DNA of 64,000 nt from an uncultured Thiothrix sp. (GTDB lineage: Bacteria; Pseudomonadota; Gammaproteobacteria; Thiotrichales; Thiotrichaceae): positions 62,001-126,000 of the forward strand of contig NZ_CALMZC010000037.1 in NCBI RefSeq assembly GCF_937873765.1. Direction: 5' to 3'. Both the position numbers and the translations under genes were made by a program. The notes beneath the pieces are model-generated. The model was given only the letters and a program-made list of their open reading frames with translations. It was not told the DNA's origin and did no database searches. Positions 51,355 to 61,153 of this stretch are shown one piece after another; the stretch's first letter is position 1, and each line of letters opens with the position of its first letter.

Positions 51355-52572
51355 ATGTTTCAGGCTTTACGCAGACCCGATGTCCTACTCACGACTTTAG
51401 CAGCAGCCGGGATTTTGATGGTCACGATGGGGACACGCCAATCATTAGGGCTATTTGTTGATCCACTTACTAGCAGCACGGGCTTGGCAATCACCACGAT
51501 TAGCTTGGCTTTAGCGATTGGTCAATTCACTTGGGGCGCGATTCAGCCTGTGGCAGGCGCACTTTCAGATCGTTATGGCCCACAAGCAATTTTGGTGTTT
51601 GCGTTAATTCTCTTAGCAATTGGCGTAGGAATTACCCCCTTCATGAGTTCAGGGTTTGGCTTAATTATCTCCTTAGGGTTGTTAATGTCGATTGGCTCAG
51701 GAGCGGGGAGTTTCTCTGTATTAATTGGTGCGGCCGCACAACGTCTGCCAGTGGAAGCACGCGCAGAAGCTTCAGGGGTGATTAATGCGGGTGGCTCTTT
51801 CGGTCAATTCGTCTTCGCCCCGATTATGCAGAAGTGTATTCAAGTCTTCGGCTGGATGGGTGCGATGTGGATGATGATGTTGCTGACCTTAGCTGCTTTA
51901 CCTCTGATTGCGCGTTTAATGGGTAAAGAGAAGTTTGTGCCTGCGCCAAAAATTAATGATGGAGGTGTCTGGCAAGCGATCAAAGTAGCGATGAAAGATC
52001 CCAGCTATTTGCTGTTGCATTTAGGCTTTTTCACTTGTGGTTTCCATATCGCTTTTTTGGTGACGCATTTACCCGGTGAGGTGAATTTATGTGGTTTGCC
52101 AGCAACAGTCGCGAGTTGGTCCTTAGCCATCATTGGTCTGTCGAATATTTTTGGCAGTTTATACGCAGGTTATTGTGTCTCACGCTACCGTAGTAAATAT
52201 GTGTTAGCAGCGATGTATGGATCGCGGGCTTTATTAGTGGCTTGGTATTTAATGATGCCACGCACTGAGTGGACATTTTATATTTTTGCGATAGGCCTAG
52301 GTTTCACTTGGCTTGCAACCGTGCCACCGACCGCAGCAATTGTGAGTAAATTATTCGGAGTGCGTTATTTGGCAACTCTATTTGGTTTAACCGTTTTTAC
52401 TCATCAAATCGGTGGCTTCCTCGGCGCTTATTTAGGTGGTTGGGCAATCACCCACTTCGGCGATTTTACTTGGATGTGGTATGCGGATATTGCCCTAGCA
52501 GCGATGGCGGCGATGGCTAATTTACCGATTCGAGAAGTGAAGGTCATGCGTCCGGTAGTGGCTGCTGTTTAA
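51355..52572 (+). CDS. Major facilitator superfamily transporter
   Basis: A 405-residue inner-membrane carrier with about 12 helices. The MFS loop motif GALSDRYGPQA follows helix 2, and a long central cytoplasmic loop (about 190-215) separates the two halves. TMGTRQSLGLFVDPLT in helix 1 resembles monocarboxylate/oxalate-formate type MFS proteins. Substrate not assignable. The 3' end overlaps the convergent EamA gene by 29 bases. Confidence 0.88.
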   Translation: MFQALRRPDVLLTTLAAAGILMVTMGTRQSLGLFVDPLTSSTGLAITTISLALAIGQFTWGAIQPVAGALSDRYGPQAILVFALILLAIGVGITPFMSSGFGLIISLGLLMSIGSGAGSFSVLIGAAAQRLPVEARAEASGVINAGGSFGQFVFAPIMQKCIQVFGWMGAMWMMMLLTLAALPLIARLMGKEKFVPAPKINDGGVWQAIKVAMKDPSYLLLHLGFFTCGFHIAFLVTHLPGEVNLCGLPATVASWSLAIIGLSNIFGSLYAGYCVSRYRSKYVLAAMYGSRALLVAWYLMMPRTEWTFYIFAIGLGFTWLATVPPTAAIVSKLFGVRYLATLFGLTVFTHQIGGFLGAYLGGWAITHFGDFTWMWYADIALAAMAAMANLPIREVKVMRPVVAAV

Positions 52573-53413
52573 TCTTTTTAGTATTTGAACGCTGCGTATA
52601 CAGTAGGCCCAAACCTGCCAGTGTCACCAGTAAACCACCCCATAGGGCATGCCAACTGGGCAGCTCATGCCAGATGAGAAAGCTCAGCAGCATGCCCCAG
52701 AGCAATTGGGTATATTGCATACTACTGACCGCTGTGGGCGAGCCACGATGAAAAGCGGAAACCACCAATGCCATAGCTAATGCATAGCAAAAGCCACCAC
52801 CCAAACTAATCGACAATGCACTTAAGCTCATAACTTGGTAATGGAAAAGGGTATAAATGCCTGTTACTAATACCACTAGACTCAGGCTATACACTGCGAA
52901 GCTTTGTGGTGTTTCTTGCTCTCGATAGCGTGCAATTAATAGAAAGCTAGTGGCTTCAATAATTGCACAACCCAAAGCAGTCAACAGGGCTAACTTCAAG
53001 TTCCCAAAGCTGGGATTCAGTGTTATATACACGCCAATAAAGCCTAATAGAGTGAACAGTAAGGCTCGTGGTTTGGTGCGCTCTTGGCGAAGTAAGAAAG
53101 CAAACAAGGCCGTAAATAATGGCATGGTTAAAATCAAGGTATAAGCTTCAGCCAGTGGCAGTTCTCCATAACTATAAAAGGCTAGGAGATCTGCAATTAG
53201 CACGAGTACAGCCCGCAAAATATGAATGCGCGGATGCCGAGTTTTTAATAGCTCAAAGTTTGGGTAGGTCCAAATTAATAACCCAAACAAACCAAATAAG
53301 CAGTTAAAAAAAGTGACTTGCAGCAGGCTGTAGCTGTGCAATAACCACTTAATACTTAAATCCATCAAAGTAAAACTAAAAAACCCTAACAGGGCTAAAC
53401 CTACAGCAGACAT
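52544..53413 (-). CDS. EamA/DMT-family transporter
   Basis: A 289-residue protein with about 10 transmembrane helices and two EamA repeats, the first about 5-133 (ending GFIGVYITLNPS), the second about 145-275 (SAFHRGSPTAVSSMQYTQLL, LLVTLAGLGLLY). Drug/metabolite exporter family; substrate unknown. It is divergent from the LysR gene at 53516, which may regulate it. Confidence 0.88.
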   Translation of the reverse strand: MSAVGLALLGFFSFTLMDLSIKWLLHSYSLLQVTFFNCLFGLFGLLIWTYPNFELLKTRHPRIHILRAVLVLIADLLAFYSYGELPLAEAYTLILTMPLFTALFAFLLRQERTKPRALLFTLLGFIGVYITLNPSFGNLKLALLTALGCAIIEATSFLLIARYREQETPQSFAVYSLSLVVLVTGIYTLFHYQVMSLSALSISLGGGFCYALAMALVVSAFHRGSPTAVSSMQYTQLLWGMLLSFLIWHELPSWHALWGGLLVTLAGLGLLYTQRSNTKKIKQQPLPDA

Positions 53414-53515
53414 GACTTATCTCTTTCACTAAAATTGATAGCAGCGAGTGTGCAAGTTACTCTAAAATAAATGAAACGAATCTTTTTCATTTTAAAAACA
53501 AAGAAATTTTATTTT

Positions 53516-54436
53516 ATGGCGATTCCCGCTCATCTGATTGCGCATTTACCTTATTTTGCTGCAGTAGCGAAATATCAAAGCTTTACCTTAGCCGCAGAAA
53601 GCTTATTCGTTTCACAAGCAGCAGTGAGCTATCAAATTCGCCAATTAGAAATGAAACTGGATGTGTTGTTAGTGGTGCGGCAATCAGGGAGTCGGGTTTA
53701 CCTGACGAATGCTGGTTTACAGTTAGCAGCTGAATATCAAACCTGTGAAAAGCGCCTAGAGTCTGTTTTGCAAAGCCTGCAACCGCAAACTCTAACCGGC
53801 ACGTTACGGTTAACCGCCCCTGTTGATTTTGCGAGTAAAGTGCTGCCTTATGTGTTCAGAGAGCTACAAACGCAAGCACCCAAGCTAAAAATTGATCTGG
53901 ATGTCAGTGATGCCGTGGTCGATCTGCTTGCCGATGGTTTTGATTTTGCAATTCGTACTGTGAGCCATGCTGAGCGTTTGCAACATGAGCTACTCGCTCA
54001 GGCACATAAGTCAGTGGTTGCAAGTCCTACTTATTTAATTCAATATCCAACACCGCATAGTTTGAGTGATTTAAAATCTCATCAAGTATTGGTACGCGGA
54101 CTGGGGCAATATTTTAGTTGGAATCAGTTATTAGCGAGTGAGGGTTTGAGCCTCACTAATGACTATCGCACACTTGTCTTAGGCAACACTTTTGCTTTAG
54201 AAGAGGGTGCTAAAGCCAGTTTGGGCTTAGCACTACTAGTCGATTTTGCGATAAAAGAGGCATTGCAATCAGGGCAGCTCGTGCGTGTTTTGCCTCAATT
54301 CACAGAGAAACTCACAACTTCTTTATATTTAAGCTATCTGCCTAGCCCACAAGCTGGTGTATTTAAACAAGTCCTGCAGCAAGCGATTGAGGTTGTGATT
54401 AAGCAGCGCTTTGCTGCAGCGTTTATTGTTGTTTAG
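53516..54436 (+). CDS. LysR-family regulator (GcvA-like)
   Basis: A 306-residue LTTR. The helix-turn-helix begins LPYFAAVAKYQSFTLAAESL and continues FVSQAAVSYQIRQLE, matching the GcvA group. ATG 53516 (MAIPAHLIAHLPYF) gives the usual short lead-in to the HTH; ATG 53471 would add 15 very basic and aromatic residues and is less likely, though neither has a clear ribosome site. It is divergent from the EamA gene and converges on the AMACR-type gene with a 4-base overlap. Confidence 0.87.
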   Translation: MAIPAHLIAHLPYFAAVAKYQSFTLAAESLFVSQAAVSYQIRQLEMKLDVLLVVRQSGSRVYLTNAGLQLAAEYQTCEKRLESVLQSLQPQTLTGTLRLTAPVDFASKVLPYVFRELQTQAPKLKIDLDVSDAVVDLLADGFDFAIRTVSHAERLQHELLAQAHKSVVASPTYLIQYPTPHSLSDLKSHQVLVRGLGQYFSWNQLLASEGLSLTNDYRTLVLGNTFALEEGAKASLGLALLVDFAIKEALQSGQLVRVLPQFTEKLTTSLYLSYLPSPQAGVFKQVLQQAIEVVIKQRFAAAFIVV

Positions 54437-55560
54437 GTGAGTGCGGCATTTGCTCGCAGAGTGGCGATTTGCTCAGGGCTATAGCCTAGCTCTGCTAATA
54501 TGCTATCAGTATCAGCACCCGCTGCAGTCGGCGCAATCGGTGCTTTGGCGGGTGTACGACTAAAACGTGGGGCCGGCGCAGATTGCAAGACATTCTCCAC
54601 ACGCACGAAGCTACCGCGAGCCGCATTATGCGGATGCGCTTCCACTTCGTTAAAATCCAGAACCGGTGCTACACAAGCATCGCTACCTTCAAAAATTGCC
54701 AGCCATTCGGCTAGCGTTTTTTGCCGGAAGATAGTGGCATATTCTTGTGAGCGTGCTGGCCAATTATCTTTGTGATATTGGCTAGCATGGTGTTCAGCCG
54801 GAATACTTGCTTTGGCGAGTAGTTCTTTAAAGAAGTGTGGCTCTAAGGGGGCAACCGACAGATATTTATGATCCGCCGTGGTATAGCACCGATAGAAAGG
54901 TGCACCGCCGTCGAGGAAATTAGCTTCGCGCTGGGTTGTCCACCATTGGCGCGCAAACCAAGTATGCAATAAACCCATCATCGCAGGGACACCATCCACC
55001 ATTGCTGCGTCAATTACTTGGCCTTGCCCTGAAGTATTGCGCTCATACAAAGCGGCTAAAATGCCGAGTAATAAAAACATCGTGCCACCACCGTAATCAG
55101 CGGCTAAATTCAAGGGTGGAACGGGCGGCTGATCGGCTACTCCAATCGGATGTAGCGCACCTGTAATGGCTAAGTAATTCAGGTCATGTCCTGCGGTTTG
55201 GGCTAAAGGGCCGGTTTGACCCCAGCCGGTCATACGTCCATAAATTAGTTTCGGATTAGCGCTTAGGCAAACATCGGGACTTAAACCGAGTTTCTCCATC
55301 ACACCGGGGCGGAAGCCTTCAATTAAAACATCCGCTTGGGCAATCAGTTGTTGGGCGGTTTTTAAACCTTCAGGGCTTTTTAAATTGAGGGCGATGGAGC
55401 GTTTATGGCGACGATTAATCTCAGTAGGGTCAACGGGTGTTGAGGCGCGGTCAATGACAATGACTTCAGCACCTAAATCAGCCAGTAGTTGCCCAGCTAA
55501 AGGGCAAGGGCCAATGCCTGCCATTTCAATCACTTTGAGCTGATACAGTGCTGCGGTCAT
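54433..55560 (-). CDS. CaiB/BaiF CoA-transferase family, alpha-methylacyl-CoA racemase type
   Basis: A 375-residue family III CoA-transferase-fold enzyme. His125 in AGHDLNYLAITGAL and Asp155 in NLAADYGGGTM correspond to the catalytic pair of alpha-methylacyl-CoA racemase, so epimerisation of 2-methylacyl-CoA is more likely than CoA transfer. The N-terminus KVIEMAGIGPCPLAGQLLAD agrees. It may feed branched acyl-CoA into the beta-oxidation genes at 8.6-13.8 kb, though nothing links them physically. Confidence 0.88.
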   Translation of the reverse strand: MTAALYQLKVIEMAGIGPCPLAGQLLADLGAEVIVIDRASTPVDPTEINRRHKRSIALNLKSPEGLKTAQQLIAQADVLIEGFRPGVMEKLGLSPDVCLSANPKLIYGRMTGWGQTGPLAQTAGHDLNYLAITGALHPIGVADQPPVPPLNLAADYGGGTMFLLLGILAALYERNTSGQGQVIDAAMVDGVPAMMGLLHTWFARQWWTTQREANFLDGGAPFYRCYTTADHKYLSVAPLEPHFFKELLAKASIPAEHHASQYHKDNWPARSQEYATIFRQKTLAEWLAIFEGSDACVAPVLDFNEVEAHPHNAARGSFVRVENVLQSAPAPRFSRTPAKAPIAPTAAGADTDSILAELGYSPEQIATLRANAALT

Positions 55561-55766
55561 AAATTTCGCCTTTTATTAGAGAATGGAAAGCCTAAAGTTT
55601 AGCGCATTTGCTGTGCAGAAATCTTGTTGCGAGCCTGTATAGACTGGCGTATAAGAGCCAGCACAGTGTGGAACTTAAGCTCAGCGGTTCAGTCTATCCA
55701 GTAGCAGTTTTACGCCGATTGGGGCTTTAATTAGATTTAGAAAATATATTATTCAGGAAACCGATT

Positions 55767-56195
55767 ATGAAATTAACAAAAACAAACTTAGTCCTCGCGG
55801 CAGTTTTCTTTTGCCTAAGCACAGCACCCGTGTTCGCAGCGGGTGCGACTAATCTACCCGTAGCTACTGAGGCCACAGCAGAAGTTTTAGAAGCGCCAGA
55901 AATCACGGATGAAACAGCCGATGCGTTAGAGGCTGCGAATCCAGAAATGGATCTAGCTGAGCTGCAAGCAGAGATTCGGATTGCTTGTGAAGAATTCGCG
56001 ACTGATGAAAAAGTGGCAGAAGAAAAAATCCCTGAGTTCGTTGATGCTTGTGTTGCTGAAAATATGCCTGCAGAAGAAACCGATGCGATTGAAACTGTAG
56101 AAAGTGGTGTGCCAGCGATTGAAGAAGCTGAACCTGAAGCGGCTGGTGCTGTCACTCAACCGATGGTGACTGGGCAAGCAACTAGCCAAGAGTGA
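55767..56195 (+). CDS. Small acidic secreted protein
   Basis: A 142-residue exported protein. Signal peptide about 1-24 (NLVLAAVFFCLSTAPVFA). The mature part is dominated by Glu, Ala, Asp and Thr with very few basic residues, has a conserved-looking centre ELQAEIRIACEEFATDEKV with two cysteines (IACEEF and VDACVAE), and disordered ends. AGGAAA precedes ATG by about 8 bases, and a strong terminator follows, so it is a real single-gene unit. Function unknown. Confidence 0.72.
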   Translation: MKLTKTNLVLAAVFFCLSTAPVFAAGATNLPVATEATAEVLEAPEITDETADALEAANPEMDLAELQAEIRIACEEFATDEKVAEEKIPEFVDACVAENMPAEETDAIETVESGVPAIEEAEPEAAGAVTQPMVTGQATSQE

Positions 56196-56225
56196 CGCTC
56201 AGCTAAAACTTGGTTATAGTCTAAG

Positions 56226-56259
56226 CGGGGAGAACCAGCAGGTTGCTCCCCGTTTTTTT
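56226..56259 (+). terminator. Strong intrinsic terminator before bioA
   Basis: The outer stem CGGGGAG (56226-56232) / CTCCCCG (56246-56252) stacks on the inner stem AACC / GGTT with loop AGCA and a single bulged G, followed by seven T. Confidence 0.95.
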
Positions 56260-56281
56260 GTGGCTCACCCAGTAGTTTGTT

Positions 56282-57577
56282 ATGAATACATCGACATTTA
56301 ACACAGTCGAGGATTGGCTCAAGTTTGACCGTGAGCATCTTTGGCATCCTTATACCTCTATGCATAATCCCTTGCCCTGTTATCCTGTGGAGTCTGCGCA
56401 AGGGGTACGCTTAAAGCTTGCAGATGGGCGCGAACTGATTGATGGTATGGGCTCTTGGTGGTGTGCGATTCATGGCTATAATCATCCCTATTTGAATGCA
56501 GCTATCCAAACTCAACTGGGTAAAATGAGCCATGTGATGTTTGGCGGCCTTGCTCACGAACCGGCGGCGCGTTTAGGTAAATACCTAGTCGATTTAAGCC
56601 CAGAACCGCTGCAGCATGTGTTCTTAGCTGATTCGGGTTCGATCTCAATTGAAGTGGCGATCAAAATGGCACTGCAGTATTGGTATTCGCAAGGCCAAGC
56701 CCATAAGCAAAAATTACTTACGATTCGCGGGGGGTATCATGGTGATCCCTTTGCCTGCATGAGTGTTTGCGACCCTGTGAATGGGATGCACCATATTTTC
56801 CAAAGTATTCTGCCCAAACAGCTATTCGCACCCCGTCCACAAACTCGCTTTGCAGAGCCTTGGAATCCGGCGGATCTAATCGAATTCGAACGATTACTAA
56901 AAACGCATCAAGCGGAAATTGCCGCGGTGATTTTAGAGCCCATTGTCCAAGGCGCGGGTGGGATGTGGTTTTACTCGCCGGAGTATTTACGCCAAGTGCG
57001 GTGCTTATGTGATGAGTACGAAGTACTGTTGATTCTGGATGAAATTGCTACCGGCTTTGGGCGCACGGGCAAATTATTTGCCTCAGAACATGCAGGAATT
57101 AGCCCGGATATTATGTGTGTGGGTAAAGCGCTGACAGGAGGCTATATGACCTTGGCTGCGACTTTAGCTACCCGCAAAGTCGCGATGGGGATTTCTCAAG
57201 GTGAAGCCCCAATGTTGATGCATGGCCCGACGTTTATGGCGAATCCGCTAGCTTGTGCGGTGGCCTGTGCCAGCATTGAATTACTACTAGCGTCGCCATG
57301 GCAGGCTCAAGTTCAACAGATTGAGGCGATTTTGCAGGAAGAATTATTGCCGGTTTTAAATCATCCGAAAGTTGTGGATGTGCGTGTGCTGGGTGCGATT
57401 GGGGTGATTGAGTTGCATGAGCCAGTCAAAGTCGCTGAAGTCCAAGCGCGTTTTGTCGAAGAGGGGGTATGGATTCGCCCCTTTGGGAAATTAGTTTACA
57501 TCATGCCTGCCTATTTAATGTCTGAGGTCGATTTACGCCAATTAACCCGTGGAATGAAGAGTATTTTAAATGATTGA
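56282..57577 (+). CDS. bioA: Adenosylmethionine-8-amino-7-oxononanoate aminotransferase
   Basis: PLP aminotransferase of biotin synthesis using S-adenosylmethionine as amino donor. 431 residues. [13 protein letters not shown] at the N-terminus, [47 protein letters not shown] and the PLP lysine Lys282 in [10 protein letters not shown] are diagnostic of BioA. The last 8 bases overlap the TauE/SafE gene. bioB, bioF, bioC and bioH are not in the window. Confidence 0.96.
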   Translation: MNTSTFNTVEDWLKFDREHLWHPYTSMHNPLPCYPVESAQGVRLKLADGRELIDGMGSWWCAIHGYNHPYLNAAIQTQLGKMSHVMFGGLAHEPAARLGKYLVDLSPEPLQHVFLADSGSISIEVAIKMALQYWYSQGQAHKQKLLTIRGGYHGDPFACMSVCDPVNGMHHIFQSILPKQLFAPRPQTRFAEPWNPADLIEFERLLKTHQAEIAAVILEPIVQGAGGMWFYSPEYLRQVRCLCDEYEVLLILDEIATGFGRTGKLFASEHAGISPDIMCVGKALTGGYMTLAATLATRKVAMGISQGEAPMLMHGPTFMANPLACAVACASIELLLASPWQAQVQQIEAILQEELLPVLNHPKVVDVRVLGAIGVIELHEPVKVAEVQARFVEEGVWIRPFGKLVYIMPAYLMSEVDLRQLTRGMKSILND

Positions 57578-58379
57578 TGTTCAATGGTTTATGGCTTATT
57601 TGGCCTTGGGCGCAGTAGTTGGCTTTTTTGCAGGTCTGTTGGGTGTTGGCGGTGGTGGGATTATGGTACCTGCCTTAACCGCCATGTTTGCCGTCCAAGG
57701 CTTGCCCTTTGAGCATTTGGTACATGTTTCCCTCGCCACTTCGATGGCAGCGATTGTGGTTACTTCGGCGTCAAGTTTGCGGGCGCATCAAAAGCATGGT
57801 GCGATTCAGTGGTCTATTGTTAAAGGCATTACCCCCGGGATTTTGCTGGGTACATTTGGTGCGGCATTACTTGCGGCTTATATTCCTTCTTTGCCGTTGG
57901 CGATTTTCTTTGTTGTCTTTATGGCTTATGTATCTGTGCAAATGTGGCTGAATGTGAAACCTAAACCTTCACGCCAATTACCAAGCCCGTTAGGTCTAAG
58001 TGGAGTCGGCTTAATCATTGGTGGGGTCTCGGCTTTAGTGGCGATTGGGGGCGGTTCCTTGTCAGTACCGTTTATGACTTGGTGTAATGTGAAGATTCAG
58101 CAAGCGATTGCTACCTCGGCTGCGATTGGCTTGCCGATTGCGCTAGCCGGCACGCTAGGCTATTTAGTGAGTGGAATGGGGGTTGAGGGTTTGCCGAAAT
58201 ACACCTTCGGTTTTATTTATTTGCCCGCTGCTGCTTCGATTGCCTTGGTCAGTGTCTTCACCGCACCTTTAGGTGCTAAACTGGCGCATCAATTGCCAGT
58301 GACAACTTTGAAAAAAGTATTTGCAGTTTTATTGATTGGCTTAAGCTTAAAGATGCTGCACACTATTTTAACTCGCTAG
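57570..58379 (+). CDS. TauE/SafE family sulfite/anion exporter
   Basis: A 269-residue inner-membrane protein with about eight helices and the duplicated TSUP fold. [15 protein letters not shown] (repeat 1) and [14 protein letters not shown] (repeat 2) are the family signatures. Members export sulfite, sulfoacetate or related anions. It is translationally coupled to bioA by an 8-base overlap, though no functional link to biotin is obvious. Its end overlaps the convergent flavodoxin-like gene by 4 bases. Confidence 0.9.
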   Translation: MIDVQWFMAYLALGAVVGFFAGLLGVGGGGIMVPALTAMFAVQGLPFEHLVHVSLATSMAAIVVTSASSLRAHQKHGAIQWSIVKGITPGILLGTFGAALLAAYIPSLPLAIFFVVFMAYVSVQMWLNVKPKPSRQLPSPLGLSGVGLIIGGVSALVAIGGGSLSVPFMTWCNVKIQQAIATSAAIGLPIALAGTLGYLVSGMGVEGLPKYTFGFIYLPAAASIALVSVFTAPLGAKLAHQLPVTTLKKVFAVLLIGLSLKMLHTILTR

Positions 58380-58828
58380 AAAATCCCTAATTTCAAGCCT
58401 TCCGCCATGCCTGCGCCTAGTTCGGTACAGGCCTCGAAAAATTCGGTTTTCACTTCACCTTTCATAATTAAGGGCGCTTGGACTTGCCGCCAACGCAAAC
58501 CTAAAATAATTCGCTCCATACTGGTCAAAGCCCCAGTGCCATCATTGCCAGCTTTCACATACAGCGCTATCGGTAGTCCTTGAGTAGATTCCAGACAAGG
58601 GTAATAAATGCGCTCAAAGAAATCTTTGACTGCACCACTCATATACCCGAAGTTTTCGGTCGTGCCTAAAATCAAGGCGCCTGCTTGCAAAATATGTTCA
58701 GGCTGCGCTTCAAACGGCGTCAATACGATCGGCTCAATTTCTGCGGAGGCAGCACCCACAGCAACTGCAGTGCGCAGTTGTAAGGTATTGGGCGAGGGTA
58801 TATTGGCAATAACCAGCAGTGGTTTCAT
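58376..58828 (-). CDS. Flavodoxin-fold NAD(P)H-dependent oxidoreductase
   Basis: A 150-residue flavodoxin-like protein. The N-terminal strand and phosphate-loop region LLVIANIPSPNTLQLRTAV is atypical for the T/S-rich FMN loop, but LILGTTENFGYMSGAVKDFF is the characteristic FMN-contacting segment of the NADPH-dependent FMN-reductase family, followed by YVKAGNDGTGAL. Small for the family. Single gene. Confidence 0.8.
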   Translation of the reverse strand: MKPLLVIANIPSPNTLQLRTAVAVGAASAEIEPIVLTPFEAQPEHILQAGALILGTTENFGYMSGAVKDFFERIYYPCLESTQGLPIALYVKAGNDGTGALTSMERIILGLRWRQVQAPLIMKGEVKTEFFEACTELGAGMAEGLKLGIF

Positions 58829-58928
58829 ACTTTCAGTTTAGCTGTAAATATTTACCCTGTCCTGTACTGAACTTTATCGAAAATGCAACTTTCTAAGTGT
58901 AAGATTATTAATCATAAGAGTTTCATCG

Positions 58929-59279
58929 ATGCAGCGTATCTTTTTAGGTTTAGTTGGACTGTGGAGCTTATTTGCTGTGCAGGCTTGGGCGGGCGATGCC
59001 AACACAGAAATCCAGCATCTGTTGAGTTACATCAGAGCTACGCCTTGTGAGTATGAGCGCAATGGCCTGAAATATAAGGGTAGCGAAGCGGTTGTGCATG
59101 TGCAGCGCAAATACGATTATTTTAAAGACAAGATTAAAACCGCTGAAGATTTCGTGCGTTTATGTGCCACCAAAAGTGAATTAACCGGATTAGCTTATCA
59201 AGTGCAATGCCCCAATGAGGCTAAGCAAACGAGTGCAGATTGGTTATTAACTGAGCTAAAAAACTTTCGTAAGCTTTAA
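58929..59279 (+). CDS. DUF5329-like secreted protein
   Basis: A 116-residue exported protein. Signal peptide about 1-21 (VGLWSLFAVQAWA). The mature part, IQHLLSYIRATPCEYERNG, AVVHVQRKYDYFKDKIKT and SADWLLTELKNFRKL, fits the small DUF5329 family of unknown function. Three cysteines are present in the mature part. It converges on the Rieske gene with a 4-base overlap. Confidence 0.78.
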   Translation: MQRIFLGLVGLWSLFAVQAWAGDANTEIQHLLSYIRATPCEYERNGLKYKGSEAVVHVQRKYDYFKDKIKTAEDFVRLCATKSELTGLAYQVQCPNEAKQTSADWLLTELKNFRKL

Positions 59280-59584
59280 GTGTCCAGATCAAGATAAATA
59301 CGCTGGTCTTTGAGGGTCAAGCGATAAGTTTTTAGTTTACCTTCGGCGGGTTCAGCTACGGCTGCGCCCGTTTTTACATTGAATTGTCCACCATGCAATG
59401 AGCAATGAATAACCTCACCTTTCAAACAGCCTAAATACAAGGAAGAATCTTCATGGGTGCAGTGATCATCGACTGCAAATAATTCACCGTTCACATTACA
59501 AATCAGTACGCGTTGCCCTTGGTCTAGCTCTACACGCTTAGTTTTGCCTAAAGGGATTTCGTTTATACTGCCTACATCAATCAT
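59276..59584 (-). CDS. Rieske-type [2Fe-2S] ferredoxin
   Basis: A 102-residue soluble Rieske protein. Ligands are Cys42 and His44 in DDHCTHEDSSL and Cys61 and His64 in IHCSLHGGQF. Lack of the disulfide cysteines of bc1-type Rieske proteins and its small size indicate a dioxygenase-type electron carrier. No oxygenase subunits adjoin it. Its ATG is only 12 bases from the start of the divergent YeeZ-like gene. Confidence 0.93.
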   Translation of the reverse strand: MIDVGSINEIPLGKTKRVELDQGQRVLICNVNGELFAVDDHCTHEDSSLYLGCLKGEVIHCSLHGGQFNVKTGAAVAEPAEGKLKTYRLTLKDQRIYLDLDT

Positions 59585-59596
59585 TGGGGGATGCTC

Positions 59597-60463
59597 ATGA
59601 ATAGAGTATGGATAATGGGTTGCGGGGATATAGGCCGCCGCGTCGCTCGTTTATATCAAACTCAGGGCGTACAGGCTACTGGTTGGGTGCGTGGGCAAGA
59701 GTCTTTGGTTTTAGGTGAGCAGCAAGGTATTGAAATGCGCCTTGGCGATTTGGATCAAGGTTGTTTTTTCCCGCGCAATGCTTTTGAAGGTGCAGAGATT
59801 TTTTGGTTAATGCCACCACCGAATCAGGGTTTGATTGATAGTCGCTTACGTCGCTTTCTATTAGCCGTGCAAACAGCTCCCAAACGAATTGTGCTGATTT
59901 CGACCACCGGCGTCTATGGCGATTGTGAGGGACGTTGGATTGATGAGTCTGAACTGCTTAAGCCTACGGCTGATCGAGCCAAACGTCGTTTGGATGCTGA
60001 GCTTGCATTACAAGAATGGGGTGAAACCTATCAAGGTGACTGGGTAATTTTACGGGTTCCAGGGATTTATTCAGCCGAGCGCTTACCTTTAAAGCGTCTG
60101 CAAGGTGCTGAGCCAGTTTTATTAGAAGCTGAGGCGCCGTATACGAATCGGATTCATGCTGATGATTTAGCACGGATTTGTGTGCAAGCTATGCAAGTTG
60201 CTCCTCAACGCAGCATCTACAATGCCTGTGATGGACATCCTTCCACGATGACAGATTATTTTAATCAGATTGCAGACTTTGCCCAGCTAGCAAGACCACC
60301 ACAAGTGAGTTTAGCTGAGGCAAGTCGTGCGGTGAGTGCAGGGATGCTAACGTATTTACAAGAGTCGCGCCGGATTCATAATGCTAAGCTGCTAAAAGAG
60401 TTAAATATACAGCTTTTGTATCCAAGCCTAGCCGATGGCTTAAAGGCGATGAGGAGGGTCTAA
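59597..60463 (+). CDS. NAD(P)-binding SDR/epimerase-like protein, YeeZ type
   Basis: A 288-residue extended-SDR-like protein. Rossmann motif VWIMGCGDIGRRVARL, then VLISTTGVYGD with Ser/Thr and Tyr at catalytic-like positions, PGIYSAERLPLKRL and ANRIHADDLARI-like TNRIHADDLARI. Resembles E. coli YeeZ, whose function is unproven. ATG 59597 has GGGG 8 bases upstream and is preferred over ATG 59591, where the gap would be 2. The stop overlaps the next ATG by one base. Confidence 0.85.
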   Translation: MNRVWIMGCGDIGRRVARLYQTQGVQATGWVRGQESLVLGEQQGIEMRLGDLDQGCFFPRNAFEGAEIFWLMPPPNQGLIDSRLRRFLLAVQTAPKRIVLISTTGVYGDCEGRWIDESELLKPTADRAKRRLDAELALQEWGETYQGDWVILRVPGIYSAERLPLKRLQGAEPVLLEAEAPYTNRIHADDLARICVQAMQVAPQRSIYNACDGHPSTMTDYFNQIADFAQLARPPQVSLAEASRAVSAGMLTYLQESRRIHNAKLLKELNIQLLYPSLADGLKAMRRV

Positions 60464-61137
60464 TGTTATTAGTGATTCCTAAGCTCTTAGATGTAGCACG
60501 CTTACAGGAAGTACAGGGTTTATTGCGTCATGCTGATTTTCTAGATGGTAAATTATCTGCTGGCAAAGAAGCGCAACAGGTGAAGCACAATCAAGAATTA
60601 TCCACGAATAGTCCGCAGCGCCGCCGCTTAGATGCAATTGTGATGGCGGCTTTAGTTCAGCATCCGCACTATCAAGCAGCGGTTTTGCCTTTGCGTGTAG
60701 CCAGTGCCTTTTATGTGCGCTATCAAGTTGGCATGGGCTATGGCTTTCACATTGATGATCCTGTGATGGGTCCCATGTCGGGGCGCTATCGGAGTGATGT
60801 ATCGACCACTATCTTTTTAAATGACCCTGAAGACTATCAGGGGGGGGAGTTAGTGATTCGCAATTCTTTTGGTGAACAAGTTATTAAAGCTCCTGCAGGC
60901 TCTGCAGTAATTTATCCTTCCAATACTTGGCATCAAGTTACACCAGTCACTCAAGGTGAGCGGTTAGTGGCGGTAACTTGGGCGCAAAGCTTAGTGAAAA
61001 ATGCAGAGCAGCGTGAATTACTCTATCAATTAGCACAAGCACGTGAAGGGCTATTGACGAAAATGCCCGTTAGTGAAGAGCTTGCTCAACTCAGCACCGC
61101 TTATAGTAACTTAGTAAGAATGTGGAGTGAGGTTTAA
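60463..61137 (+). CDS. PKHD-type Fe(II)/2-oxoglutarate hydroxylase (PiuC/YbiX family)
   Basis: A 224-residue dioxygenase. The iron triad is His96 and Asp98 in YGFHIDDP and His157 in NTWHQVTP, with Arg167 for 2-oxoglutarate. Family members are associated with iron-regulated outer-membrane receptors (PiuC beside PiuA), but no siderophore receptor is present here. It is coupled to the YeeZ-like gene through TAATG. Confidence 0.92.
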   Translation: MLLVIPKLLDVARLQEVQGLLRHADFLDGKLSAGKEAQQVKHNQELSTNSPQRRRLDAIVMAALVQHPHYQAAVLPLRVASAFYVRYQVGMGYGFHIDDPVMGPMSGRYRSDVSTTIFLNDPEDYQGGELVIRNSFGEQVIKAPAGSAVIYPSNTWHQVTPVTQGERLVAVTWAQSLVKNAEQRELLYQLAQAREGLLTKMPVSEELAQLSTAYSNLVRMWSEV

Positions 61138-61153
61138 GAGTGAATGTACTAAA

